From assembly GCA_002420185.1 (NCBI GenBank), contig DIHO01000019.1:186001-250000 (forward strand): a stretch of DNA of 64,000 bases. Direction: 5' to 3'. Position 1 is the first letter of the stretch. Every line of letters begins with the position of its first letter. The notes beneath the pieces are model-generated. The model worked only from the letters and a program-made list of their open reading frames with translations. It was not told the DNA's origin and searched no databases. The translations under genes were made by a program, and so were the position numbers. The DNA is from Opitutales bacterium UBA5694 (GTDB lineage Bacteria; Verrucomicrobiota; Verrucomicrobiia; Opitutales; Opitutaceae). Shown piece by piece: positions 35,273 to 43,918 of the stretch.

Positions 35273-36010
35273 ATGGATATTACTTTCAACCATCCCGCCT
35301 TTTCCCAAACCGAGCATCGACCCTGGCCTCTGCCTAACAAGAAATGGCTGCTCACTCAGACATGGCTAAATTTGCTATTTGTCCACTGGGAAATAGAAAT
35401 CAGCGATTTGAGAGCTCGTATCCCGGATGAGCTCGAAATCGATCTTCATGATGGGAAAGCCTATATCGCTATCGTACCTTTCGACATGAAAGGGGTCACG
35501 TTTCGGAATTGCCCAAAAGTCTCTTTCCTTAGCGACTTTCCCGAAATCAATGTTCGGACCTATGTTACATACCAGGGCAAGCCCGGCGTCTGGTTCTTTA
35601 GCCTGGATGTCCCACGACGCTTTCCGGCTTGGGCAGCTCGAACCTTTTTCCATTTGCCCTATCGGCACGGTCAGGTCTCAATCGGGGACCACGAAGGAGA
35701 AATCCAATACGAACAAGAGGTAGATAATGACGTTTTCCGCGCTCGGTACAAACCCCTTCAGGGATACATACGAGGACCCAGTTCTTTCGAAAATTGGGCA
35801 ACGGAACGTTATTGCCTGTATTGTAAAAGTAAATACGGTAAACTTTATCGGACGGAAGTTCAACATCGGCTCTGGCCCCTTCAAAAAGCTTCGCTCGACA
35901 TCGAAATAAATTCAATGCTCGCGGATTTTGAAATTGGACCCCAGCACCCCTCAATCCTTTTTTCGAAGCGAATCGAAGTGGTTGCCTATGCGCTCGAGCG
36001 GCTCAATTGA
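35273..36010 (+). CDS. DUF2071 (YqjF-like) protein
   Basis: A 245-residue protein of the DUF2071 family. Typical segments are WLLTQTWLNLLFVHWEI near the start, LRARIPDELEIDLHDGKAYI, the IVPFDMKGVTFRNCP segment, FPEINVRTYVTYQGKPGVWF and HRLWPLQKASLDIEINSML. No signal peptide or membrane helix. Biochemical role is unknown; in several phyla it is encoded beside flavin oxidoreductases, and here it follows the FAD gene after ten bases, which supports a shared function. The fold of the family is related to acetoacetate-decarboxylase-like barrels, but catalytic residues are not established, so I give no reaction. Confidence 0.88.
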   Translation: MDITFNHPAFSQTEHRPWPLPNKKWLLTQTWLNLLFVHWEIEISDLRARIPDELEIDLHDGKAYIAIVPFDMKGVTFRNCPKVSFLSDFPEINVRTYVTYQGKPGVWFFSLDVPRRFPAWAARTFFHLPYRHGQVSIGDHEGEIQYEQEVDNDVFRARYKPLQGYIRGPSSFENWATERYCLYCKSKYGKLYRTEVQHRLWPLQKASLDIEINSMLADFEIGPQHPSILFSKRIEVVAYALERLN

Positions 36011-36018
36011 ATCCCTTG

Positions 36019-36165
36019 CTACCCGGCAATGAGCTTTTCTACTACATTTCCCATAATGACCGTGGGTAGCTCTTGACGGCCACTGGTCTTGAATTTTTGG
36101 TTCATGTGAACAAGACGGATGGCGTGGGGATGGAGGCACGCTTCTATTAGCAATAGATAGTCATG
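36019..36165 (-). pseudogene. Remnant of a second DUF1501 gene (C-terminus)
   Basis: Just downstream of the DUF1501 gene, the same strand has CLHPHAIRLVHMNQKF followed by GRQELPTVIMGNVVEKLIAG and a stop. The last 20 residues parallel the C-terminus of the intact neighbour (GRDFRLTDVHGNVVKEILA), including the GNVV element before the end. This is most simply the tail of a second, mostly deleted DUF1501 gene, perhaps left after a tandem duplication. Confidence 0.5.
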
Positions 36166-36187
36166 CTTAGCAAAGCGGTAGTGGTTT

Positions 36188-37609
36188 TTAGGCCAATATT
36201 TCCTTAACCACGTTTCCGTGGACATCCGTTAGTCGAAAATCGCGTCCTTGGAATCGGTACGTGAGGCGCTCGTGGTCAAATCCGAGAGTGTGCAGCAAGG
36301 TCGCATTTAGATCGTGTACGTGCACGGGATTTTCGACAACGTTGAACCCGAAGTCGTCAGTGCCACCGTGTACGATACCCGCTTTGATTCCTCCACCGGC
36401 TAGAATTATGGTAAAAGCACGGTTGTGATGGTCGCGTCCATCGTCCGTACCTTGAGCCATCGGCGTACGTCCGAATTCACCTCCCCAGACGACGAGCGTA
36501 TCCTTCAGCATACCTCGATCCTTGAGGTCCTGAATGAGTGCCGCAAATGGCTGATCCGTGTCCAAACAGTTTTTCCTCAAATTCTTGTCTAGATTACTGT
36601 GCTGATCCCAGGCTTCATGGAACAGTTGTACAAAGCGAACGTCTCGCTCTAGCAGTCGACGTCCCAGAAGGCAATTTCGGGCGAAGCTGGTCTCTTTTAC
36701 ATCCTTTATATTGTAAGCATCGAGAGTCGCTTGAGATTCCTGAGAAAGATCCATTAGTTCGGGAGCACTTGATTGCAATCGATACGCTGTCTCATATGCT
36801 TGGATACGGGCAGCTGTTTCAGGATCAGCCATGTCATCCAAGGTTTGTTGATTGAGACGTTTTAGCGTGTCGAGAGCCGCCCGTTGGGCTTCTTTGTCGT
36901 ATCCTTTTGGGTTGGACAAGTAAAGTATAGGATCGCCCTTGTTACGGAAAGGAACACCTCCGTAAACTGAAGGGAGAAATCCACACCCATAGTTGCTTGC
37001 ACCTCCACTAGTACCTTTGGCGCTATTTAAGACGACATAGCCGGGCAAGTCCTCGCTTTCGCTGCCTAGTCCGTACAGGGTCCAGGACCCGAGACATGGG
37101 CGGCCGAATTCAGAGTGTCCTGTACTAAGCATTATCTGAGCAGGTGCGTGATTGACTGCATCGGTTTGCATGGAGCGGACAAAACATAGGTCATCCACAT
37201 GCTTGCTGATGTGCGGTAGGAGATTACTGACCTCTATGCCGCTTGCTCCATGGCGAGAAAAATCGTATTTAGTTCCGAGAAGTGCTGAATTGGGGCGTAT
37301 GAAGGCGGCTCGATAATTCTTAAGGAGCTCGGCCGGAGGAAGCTCGCCGTTCCGTTTGACCAATTCCGGCTTGTGGTCAAAAAGATCGATATGGCTCGGA
37401 GCTCCGGCTTGGAAAATGTAGATGACGCGCTTGGCAGTGGGAGCAAAGTGCGGCAGTCGTGGTGAAAGTGGGTTTTGGGTGTTCGCCCCAATGGTTTTGT
37501 TTGAAAATAGTGAATTCAGAGCGATACCCGCCATGCCCACTCCGCAATTGCGGAGAAACCAGCGGCGGGACTGAAGCGTCCCCAATTCCTTGCGTATTTC
37601 ATTTTCCAT
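36188..37609 (-). CDS. DUF1501 protein, Tat-exported sulfatase-fold partner of PSD1
   Basis: A 473-residue protein of the DUF1501 family, which has an alkaline-phosphatase/sulfatase-like fold. The N-terminus is a twin-arginine leader (S-R-R-W-F-L-R followed by a hydrophobic stretch GMAGIALNSLF). Family segments are VIYIFQAGAPSHIDLFDHKP, CFVRSMQTDAVNHAPAQIML, the TGHSEFGRPCLGSW segment, VWGGEFGRTPMAQG and GRDHHNRAFTIILAGGG. It overlaps no other gene but starts only five bases after the stop of the PSD1 gene, so they form one operon (PSD1 first). The pair is a hallmark of Planctomycetes and Verrucomicrobia; its biochemical role is unknown, though co-occurrence with sulfatases suggests polysaccharide breakdown at the cell surface. 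Confidence 0.95.
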   Translation of the reverse strand: MENEIRKELGTLQSRRWFLRNCGVGMAGIALNSLFSNKTIGANTQNPLSPRLPHFAPTAKRVIYIFQAGAPSHIDLFDHKPELVKRNGELPPAELLKNYRAAFIRPNSALLGTKYDFSRHGASGIEVSNLLPHISKHVDDLCFVRSMQTDAVNHAPAQIMLSTGHSEFGRPCLGSWTLYGLGSESEDLPGYVVLNSAKGTSGGASNYGCGFLPSVYGGVPFRNKGDPILYLSNPKGYDKEAQRAALDTLKRLNQQTLDDMADPETAARIQAYETAYRLQSSAPELMDLSQESQATLDAYNIKDVKETSFARNCLLGRRLLERDVRFVQLFHEAWDQHSNLDKNLRKNCLDTDQPFAALIQDLKDRGMLKDTLVVWGGEFGRTPMAQGTDDGRDHHNRAFTIILAGGGIKAGIVHGGTDDFGFNVVENPVHVHDLNATLLHTLGFDHERLTYRFQGRDFRLTDVHGNVVKEILA

Positions 37610-37614
37610 GATGT

Positions 37615-40600
37615 CTAGTTCTTGGTTAGAGTTTCATCCAGATTCAGTAGGACTCGAGAGGCAATCGCCCAGGAGGCCAATTCTCGTGGCGAAATACCGT
37701 TTGGCAATTGGGGCGGATTTTCCGTATCGATGAATGCGATTTCCTGAATGTCTAGCCACCCATCCGACAGGCGTTCGCTTTGCTCGTCGATCAGGCGATT
37801 GATTTCTCGGATTTCGAGTTCCTTTGCGGGGCGACCCGTAGTTAGCAGGTATCCATAATTGATCCGGGATTTTTCGTCGTTCCCTCCCTCTCTAAGAATC
37901 CTGAGAGCAAGTGCCTTCGCGGACTCGACGAATATAGGCTCATTGAGTGAGGTGAGGGCGGAAAGAGGGGAGTTGGTTCGGACTCTCCTAACGCAAGATA
38001 TATCTGCATTCGGGGCGTCGAAGGATGCTAACGTTGGATCTGGCATCGCCCGTTTCCGGAAGATATATAGAGATCGACGATAGCGGTTCTCATCAGTCGT
38101 TTCTTTCCAATACTCTGGAATGAAATAGTTATCGTTAATGACTGTTTCGGGTATAGGAGGGAAAATGCTGGGGCCCCCGATTTTTGGGTTCATTAACCCT
38201 GAAGTGTAGAGAGCAATGTCGCGTATCACCTCGGCATCGGCTCGAAACCGTGGACCGCGAGCGAGTAGCCGGTTTCTGGGGTCTTTCTCCTGCAGATCAG
38301 GACGATTGCGAGAGCTCTGTTGATAGGTTTTGCTTGATACGATACTCTTGATCAGTCGTTTTTGGCTCCAACCGGTCTCAAGAAAGTCAACAGCGAGCCA
38401 GTCAAGGATGTTCTGGTATTCTGGAATCGGAGCCCGGGTTCCAAAATCCTCAGGGGTTGTAACTAGCCCCTCTCCAAATAAGGTCTGCCAGATCCGGTTT
38501 ACGTGGACGCGAGCTGTAAGAGGGGCGTCTTCGCTCGTAACCCAGCGAGCGAGATCCAGGCGTGTCGGATTTTTTACGTCAAGTTGATTTAGGATAGCCG
38601 GGACCTGGCGCTCAACTTCGAAGGTAGGTTTGTTCCATTCACCCTTTTCGAGGAGGCGGGTGATTCGCTTGAAATCGGATTCTGTATCCATGGTATGGAG
38701 AACACTGGTTTTTGCTTCGGGGTACTTTGATTCCAGCAGCACGATTCGCTCGTTGATTTCACGAAGTTCCTTAGCGTTTTTACTCCAGGCTCGGAATAGG
38801 GTATCCGAGTCTTCCCCGCTTCGGTCCTTTTCAGGCTTTTGCAGGGCCAACGTAACTGCGTGGTCGTGGGAGGGAACTTCCAGATTGGTGGAATCGGTTA
38901 ACGAGAAGCGCAATCTACCAAGCTGCTGGTTGTCACGGCCATTCGAGCTACCTCCGTGATTCTGAATCAGTCGCACTCGAATCTCACTTCCCTCTGGCAT
39001 GGCGAGAGGCTCCTTAAACTGGATGCTCACAACAGACTCTGTGTGTCGAACGATCGGGCCGCGGTCTGGGCTCCAGGCCGTTTTATCGTCCCCATCGACA
39101 AGGAACTCTGCGGGACCGACAAGGCGTTCCCTGTCGGGGTCCTTCGTTTCATGGTGAAAGTAGTCTTTTAGACCACTGACCGGTGGATTGAAATCCGCCC
39201 AGGCTTCTTGTAAATCGACTCTTGTCCACTCTTCCTCACCTAGCCATTTGCGATAGACTTCCCATTCACTAATCGCAAACGTGCCCCAGTAGCTGCGTCC
39301 GGGTCCGCGAAAAGGGAGGTCGCCATGTGTGAGAGCCTCAAGGCGCATGCCAGTAATCATGGGGAGACTCGATTTACCTTCGATCAAGGTAACGCCGGTC
39401 ACCGTGGGGTGGCCCTGTATGAGGATACTATGATCGTGGAGTTCCTCGGGGTGGTTTAGACCGCCTTCCCATTCTTGAAGGGTGGTGTCCCAGATCTTCC
39501 ATTTCGAGTTATTAGCTTGATTTTCGGATACCCAATGAGCGAGCCTGTTTTGCCAATCCGGAATTTTATGCTTAATTTGGTCCTCGAGTTCAGATACTTT
39601 GTGTTTGATATCTCCGATCTCCTGCAGCTGGGCATCGGAGTAGACCCAGGATTGGGCTTCGTGCGTGTCATTGAAAAATGAGAACAAGCCAAAATATTCT
39701 TCGTGGGAGATTGGATCATACTTGTGAGAATGGCATTGGGCACACTGTAGAGTCAGTCCCAACGTGGCTTTCCCAAAGCAATCAACCCGGTCAAAGATTC
39801 CTTTGATCCGAAATTCTTCGGGTATGATGGCTCCCTCCTCATTGATCATTCCATTTCGCATAAATCCGGATGCGATGATTTGGTCCTGCATCGCGCTGGG
39901 CAGAAGATCCCCAGCAAGCTGTTCGGTTAAGAACTGGTCGTAGGGCATGTCATCGTTCAAGGCGTTGATAACCCATTCCCGATAGATCCATTGGTCGCGC
40001 ATTTTGTCCTTTTCGAAACCGTTCGTATCGGCATAGCGAGCGAGGTCGAGCCAGTGCCTGGCCCATTTTTCGCCGAAGGCGGGACGCTCCATCAGGTCGT
40101 TGACCAGAATTTCAATGCTTTTCGTAGGGCTCTTTTCGTAGGCTGAAAGGAAGTTGTCTATCTCGACCGGGCTCGGAGGGAGACCGATCAAGTCCAAGAA
40201 AAGTCGCCTTAGTATGCTGGCAGGATCAGCCACAGGAGAAGGCTCGATTCTTTCAGCTTTAAGACGCTCTTGAACAAACGCGTCAATGGGATGGGTCGTT
40301 TTCGAAACGTGGACTTTCTTGGGAATTTCAAAGGCCCAATGCTTATCGTATTTCCCTCCCTCTTTGATCCACTGAAATAGGATGTTCTTCTCTTCCGCAC
40401 TGAGCTCCTTTTTGCTTTCTGGTGGAGGCATTCGCTCTTCCGAATGTTCGGAATTGATCAAGTAAATCAGCTCGCTCGAATCGGGATTCCCCGGCACAAC
40501 AGCGACGAGTCCCTCCAAGTCCGCATAGGCACCCTCTGGTGTGTCCAACCGCAGGCCAGCCTCGCGGGCGGCCTCGTCCGGTCCATGGCAATCGAAACAT

Positions 40601-40719
40601 TTGCCGGCCAGAATAGGAAGAACGTCTCCAGCGAAGTCGACGGTTTCCCCTTTGGTAGGAAGGAAAACGAGAAGGCCTAGGAAGGCTGAAAGTCGAAATA
40701 TGCGTTCAAAAGGTATCAT
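37615..40719 (-). CDS. PSD1 / planctomycete cytochrome c domain protein (DUF1549-DUF1553)
   Basis: A 1034-residue secreted protein. After a signal peptide (LSAFLGLLVFLPTKG) comes a cytochrome-c-like domain (PSC/PSD1 N-terminus) with haem motif C-F-D-C-H (41-45) and a Met in ERMPPPES as possible sixth ligand. DUF1549 follows (VQERLKAERIEPSPVAD to WARHWLDLARYADTNGFE), then a less conserved middle region of ~300 residues, and DUF1553 near the end (NPTRLDLARWVTSEDAPLTA, VHVNRIWQTLFGEGLV, and SPLSALTSLNEPIFVESAKA). It is the first gene of a two-gene operon with DUF1501. A role in electron transfer linked to carbohydrate processing at the outer side is often proposed for this family but is not shown. 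Confidence 0.95.
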   Translation of the reverse strand: MIPFERIFRLSAFLGLLVFLPTKGETVDFAGDVLPILAGKCFDCHGPDEAAREAGLRLDTPEGAYADLEGLVAVVPGNPDSSELIYLINSEHSEERMPPPESKKELSAEEKNILFQWIKEGGKYDKHWAFEIPKKVHVSKTTHPIDAFVQERLKAERIEPSPVADPASILRRLFLDLIGLPPSPVEIDNFLSAYEKSPTKSIEILVNDLMERPAFGEKWARHWLDLARYADTNGFEKDKMRDQWIYREWVINALNDDMPYDQFLTEQLAGDLLPSAMQDQIIASGFMRNGMINEEGAIIPEEFRIKGIFDRVDCFGKATLGLTLQCAQCHSHKYDPISHEEYFGLFSFFNDTHEAQSWVYSDAQLQEIGDIKHKVSELEDQIKHKIPDWQNRLAHWVSENQANNSKWKIWDTTLQEWEGGLNHPEELHDHSILIQGHPTVTGVTLIEGKSSLPMITGMRLEALTHGDLPFRGPGRSYWGTFAISEWEVYRKWLGEEEWTRVDLQEAWADFNPPVSGLKDYFHHETKDPDRERLVGPAEFLVDGDDKTAWSPDRGPIVRHTESVVSIQFKEPLAMPEGSEIRVRLIQNHGGSSNGRDNQQLGRLRFSLTDSTNLEVPSHDHAVTLALQKPEKDRSGEDSDTLFRAWSKNAKELREINERIVLLESKYPEAKTSVLHTMDTESDFKRITRLLEKGEWNKPTFEVERQVPAILNQLDVKNPTRLDLARWVTSEDAPLTARVHVNRIWQTLFGEGLVTTPEDFGTRAPIPEYQNILDWLAVDFLETGWSQKRLIKSIVSSKTYQQSSRNRPDLQEKDPRNRLLARGPRFRADAEVIRDIALYTSGLMNPKIGGPSIFPPIPETVINDNYFIPEYWKETTDENRYRRSLYIFRKRAMPDPTLASFDAPNADISCVRRVRTNSPLSALTSLNEPIFVESAKALALRILREGGNDEKSRINYGYLLTTGRPAKELEIREINRLIDEQSERLSDGWLDIQEIAFIDTENPPQLPNGISPRELASWAIASRVLLNLDETLTKN

Positions 40720-40974
40720 GTTTCAATGCGTAGATAGAGCAGGATTCTCCGCCTGACAACTTTATCAGACACGTTGATGAGCAATTTTTATTAATGTGTG
40801 CTGCTTAAAATGAACCTTTTAGCCACCGTGACCTGTTGCGTGGTTGCGAGTTGATTGAGCGTCTGTAACACATACAACAAATAAACATGAGAAGTCTTTA
40901 AAAAAGATTGTGCACTGTGGGGGCGATATCAATCTCAGAAAGGTGTTTGAGCCGCAGCGCTCGAAGGGTCCGTT
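40720..40974. promoter_or_regulatory. Region upstream of the PSD1-DUF1501 operon
   Basis: About 255 AT-rich bases that should hold the promoter for the reverse-strand operon. No clear boxes or operator repeats were identified. Confidence 0.3.
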
Positions 40975-41310
40975 ATGACGGTGAGAGGGTCTATTCCGGC
41001 TGCAGAACTCGGTAAAACCCTAACTCATGAGGATGTGCTGGTGGATTTTATTGGTGCTGAAGGAAGTGTTTGCAATCAATGGAATCGCGAGGAAGTGATA
41101 CTAGTGCTGCTGCAACGTTTGATGGCAGTAGAGAATCTAGCTAACGAATCGCTCTGCGGAGTTTACCCAGCGTTTTTGGGAGGGGATCTTCGACTGCTTC
41201 AAAGATTGTCTGAACTGAGCGAACTCAACCAAATCGGTAAGGGGATAATATTGGGCCGGAGAGAACGAGTTCATCCCAGCGAAAATCCAGGACTAACCGA
41301 TCAACGATGA
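40975..41310 (+). pseudogene. Phosphotriesterase-like protein, N-terminal remnant
   Basis: A 111-residue frame whose start matches the phosphotriesterase (amidohydrolase) family: MTVRGSIPAAELGKTLTHED then VLVDFIGAE. In intact members the LTHEH motif supplies two metal-binding His; here the second is Asp (HED). The next part, VYPAFLGGDLRLLQRLSELS, corresponds to the family's TP-LGRD-RLL-R-SE segment, and RERVHPSENP to the following loop, but the barrel strands in between are degraded. The protein stops at about one third of normal length. I read it as a decayed gene, not a functional short protein. Confidence 0.55.
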
Positions 41311-41612
41311 GATCGAACTGGACAAGCAGAAATTGAGAGCCAAGGTGAGGCGGTCAAATTGGGGTAATCTCGACACAGAATATTAATCTACTAAATTCTT
41401 TGTATCACACGACGGGTCAAGAGGGATTGTTAGGGCTGAAACAACGCTCCCGCCTCAGCCAGTACACGATACGTCCTAACCAATTCCACCCTCGATCGTG
41501 TAAATTTCTAACGGGCCATAAAAGTTTAGAACCCTCTACTTTTTTGCCTAACAGGCAGGATATGGTTTGAGCAGAGGGAATGAATGGGTGGCTTTGAGGC
41601 CCCTTTTTTTGT
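41311..41612. other. Intergenic stretch with possible terminator
   Basis: No gene recognised. At 41588-41611 the sequence GGGTGGC-TTTGAG-GCCCC is followed by eight T, a weak intrinsic-terminator-like hairpin on the forward strand, but there is no intact forward gene for it to serve. Confidence 0.3.
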
Positions 41613-41915
41613 TTAAGGGGTAGAACGCTCTTTATTGAGGTCTATCGGGCTGCGGCCTTTGCCTTTGTTGTCATTCTGGCGAGGTGTCAGCACATGATTT
41701 TGAGCGTTGTTGAATGCTCGTTCAAAGGCCATGTCATTATCAGCTAATACGTCAAAGGCAGGCACCGAAATATAGGGGTGGTTGGACGCCGAAACATGTG
41801 TATTCAGATCATCACAAACGATGAAGAGAATATTTGGCAAAGAACCGGTTGCTTGGCAACGTCGAAAAATGGACAATAGGTCTAAAGCGAAAAAGAAGAA
41901 GCCGTATATTTTCAT
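41613..41915 (-). pseudogene. Sulfatase N-terminal stub
   Basis: A 100-residue frame that starts with a signal-peptide-like stretch (FFFFALDLLSIF) and then LPNILFIVCDDLNTHVSA, the N-terminus of an iduronate-2-sulfatase-like sulfatase with the metal-binding Asp pair. FDVLADNDMAFERAFNNAQ follows, exactly the segment that normally precedes the CxPSR active site, but here it runs into unrelated sequence and stops. The active-site Cys and everything after it are missing, so it cannot be a working sulfatase. Confidence 0.7.
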
Positions 41916-42212
41916 AATATTGGAACGGATCTATGTGGGAAAAGTGAATTGAATATCCTATGAAAAATAATTGAATATTTATTACGAATAATGGTGCTAG
42001 GGTTGTAACACTCTACCGAAACGAAAAATGAGTAGACGCTAGCGATACCAGTAAAGTATTTAGGCAAAATGGTGATACTACTATTGACCAACTTGTGGAT
42101 GTCTCGTTCTTGAAAAAGGAGTGATGCGGAGAGCTAATTAAAGAGGGAAGAATCGATTTTATAGGTTAACATTGAGGTTAAGAAAGGTTAATATCGTGGG
42201 TTCCCTAGGGCG

Positions 42213-43643
42213 TTAAGGAAGTGGCATTTCTGGACTTTCTCCCGACCGGGCCGCTTTGAAGTTTGGCATAGGATTCCTCGTGCGAATCTGCTCCAGCCAA
42301 ATGACTCCGTCGTAGGGATTGCTGTTTCCGCGTGTTGTCAAAAAGTCGATATCCCCATCGTTGTCCAGATCACGAGGTATGAATTTGTCAAACATACCTC
42401 GTTTACGTCGGGTGATATCGTGTCGTATCCAAGCTGAGCTAGGATCTCCCGGGTTTTCAAACCAGCCGATACGGCCTAATCCATCGAGCCGGTCTACGTC
42501 TTCATCGCCCATACGAGAGCCCCTGCTGTAACTCCCAGAAATCACGTCCGTATCACCGTCATTGTCGATATCAGCAATTCCGAATCCAATCATCCAATCG
42601 GGTCCGAAATCTCCGATGCGGTGGACGAGCCATTCATCATTTAGGTCCTCTGGTTGTTCTATCCAAACGACTCCTGCGTATTCATCGCTAGCGCCAATAA
42701 TGTCGAGACGGCCATCTCCATTGAGATCGTCATACTCCAGATTGAATCCCGCCATGTAGATACCCTCGACATGGATCGAATGCTCTTTAAATTTCAGACT
42801 CATTGGCTCTTCGTTTTCGAAAAAGACCATTCTCTCTTCCCCCCGCGATCCAACAATGATGTCGAGGTCGCCATCGTTGTCGAGATCCACCGGCTCTGCA
42901 TTTTGAGGGACAATATAGCGACCGAGCTCAATTTCGTGCCAGCTTTCCTCGTCTAGAGGGTCGCCTTTAGCCTGAAACAGATGGATAGGGGTCTTTCTCT
43001 CGAAGTCACTGGGGCCGGGACGTTGAGAACCTTTGTTCGCTGCGGAAACATCTGTAATTCCGTCCAAATTAAAATCACCAAAGAACACGCGGATGTAAGA
43101 TCCACGTCCTTGCGTCTGTGGGATGATGAGTCGAGGCCAGGGTTCCGTTCGTATATTGACCCCTGGGTTTTGTAGATAGATTAAATGAGATAACTCAGCA
43201 GCTACGATGACATCCAAATGCCCGTCGCCATTGAGATCTGAAATTGCGGCATCCTCAGGTGCAGGAGAATCGGCTCCTTCCGCTAGCGTTATGTTAGTCC
43301 ACAATTTGGGATTACCGGAACCAAATGCGATTCGAACATGTCCCGCTGAATCAGGAACATAGTTTGGGTCGTATTCGCTAGAATCATACTCAGAGTCGGA
43401 TTCATGTACGGAGACGACGTCTTCAAACCCATCCCCATCGAGATCTGCCATCACCAGGCCGTCGCTTCCACTTAGAGCGAACCCTGCAATTTCAGGGTCG
43501 TCAATGATATGCTCTTCCCAGCTTATGTACATGCCATCGGAGCTTATTGCTTCGCTGAGTCGGTCGCCTACCGGCGTTTCTGATTGAGGACTGCACGCTG
43601 TTAACAATAGGGCAGATGCTTGTGGGAGTTTATATATTCTCAT
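42213..43643 (-). CDS. FG-GAP/VCBS repeat lipoprotein
   Basis: A 476-residue secreted protein with a lipoprotein signal (ALLLTACS, lipobox L-T-A-C). The mature part is a beta-propeller of FG-GAP/VCBS repeats, with calcium-binding loops repeated about every 55-65 residues: DLDGDGFEDV, DLNGDGHLDVIV, DFNLDGITDV, DLDNDGDLDIIV, DLNGDGRLDIIG, DIDNDGDTDVIS and DLDNDGDIDFLT. Such proteins are thought to bind carbohydrate or other macromolecules at the surface, and are frequent next to sulfatases in PVC genomes. The gene has the reverse orientation of the neighbouring sulfatase and lies 275 bases downstream of it. No enzyme motif was seen. Confidence 0.93.
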   Translation of the reverse strand: MRIYKLPQASALLLTACSPQSETPVGDRLSEAISSDGMYISWEEHIIDDPEIAGFALSGSDGLVMADLDGDGFEDVVSVHESDSEYDSSEYDPNYVPDSAGHVRIAFGSGNPKLWTNITLAEGADSPAPEDAAISDLNGDGHLDVIVAAELSHLIYLQNPGVNIRTEPWPRLIIPQTQGRGSYIRVFFGDFNLDGITDVSAANKGSQRPGPSDFERKTPIHLFQAKGDPLDEESWHEIELGRYIVPQNAEPVDLDNDGDLDIIVGSRGEERMVFFENEEPMSLKFKEHSIHVEGIYMAGFNLEYDDLNGDGRLDIIGASDEYAGVVWIEQPEDLNDEWLVHRIGDFGPDWMIGFGIADIDNDGDTDVISGSYSRGSRMGDEDVDRLDGLGRIGWFENPGDPSSAWIRHDITRRKRGMFDKFIPRDLDNDGDIDFLTTRGNSNPYDGVIWLEQIRTRNPMPNFKAARSGESPEMPLP

Positions 43644-43918
43644 TGGAGTTTTCGTTGGGGAGTATCACGAAAGCAATGTTAAGGAGCAAGATGTAATCCC
43701 TTTCTTGTTAAAGCCCCATTTTGGACCGAGTGCATCGGTGGTGAAAGCGAAAAGCCTCAGTTGCTCTGTCCTTGCTCTATTGCCGCAAGTTTACGTCTTC
43801 GGCGGAAAGCCCGAGTTTCGAGTTTATTGTGCTTGACTGGAAATAGACCGCTACCCGCAACGCTGTAAATGTACATCCATCTATTCCTGTTAATTTTAAT
43901 GCCTCGGTGAGGCTGTAT

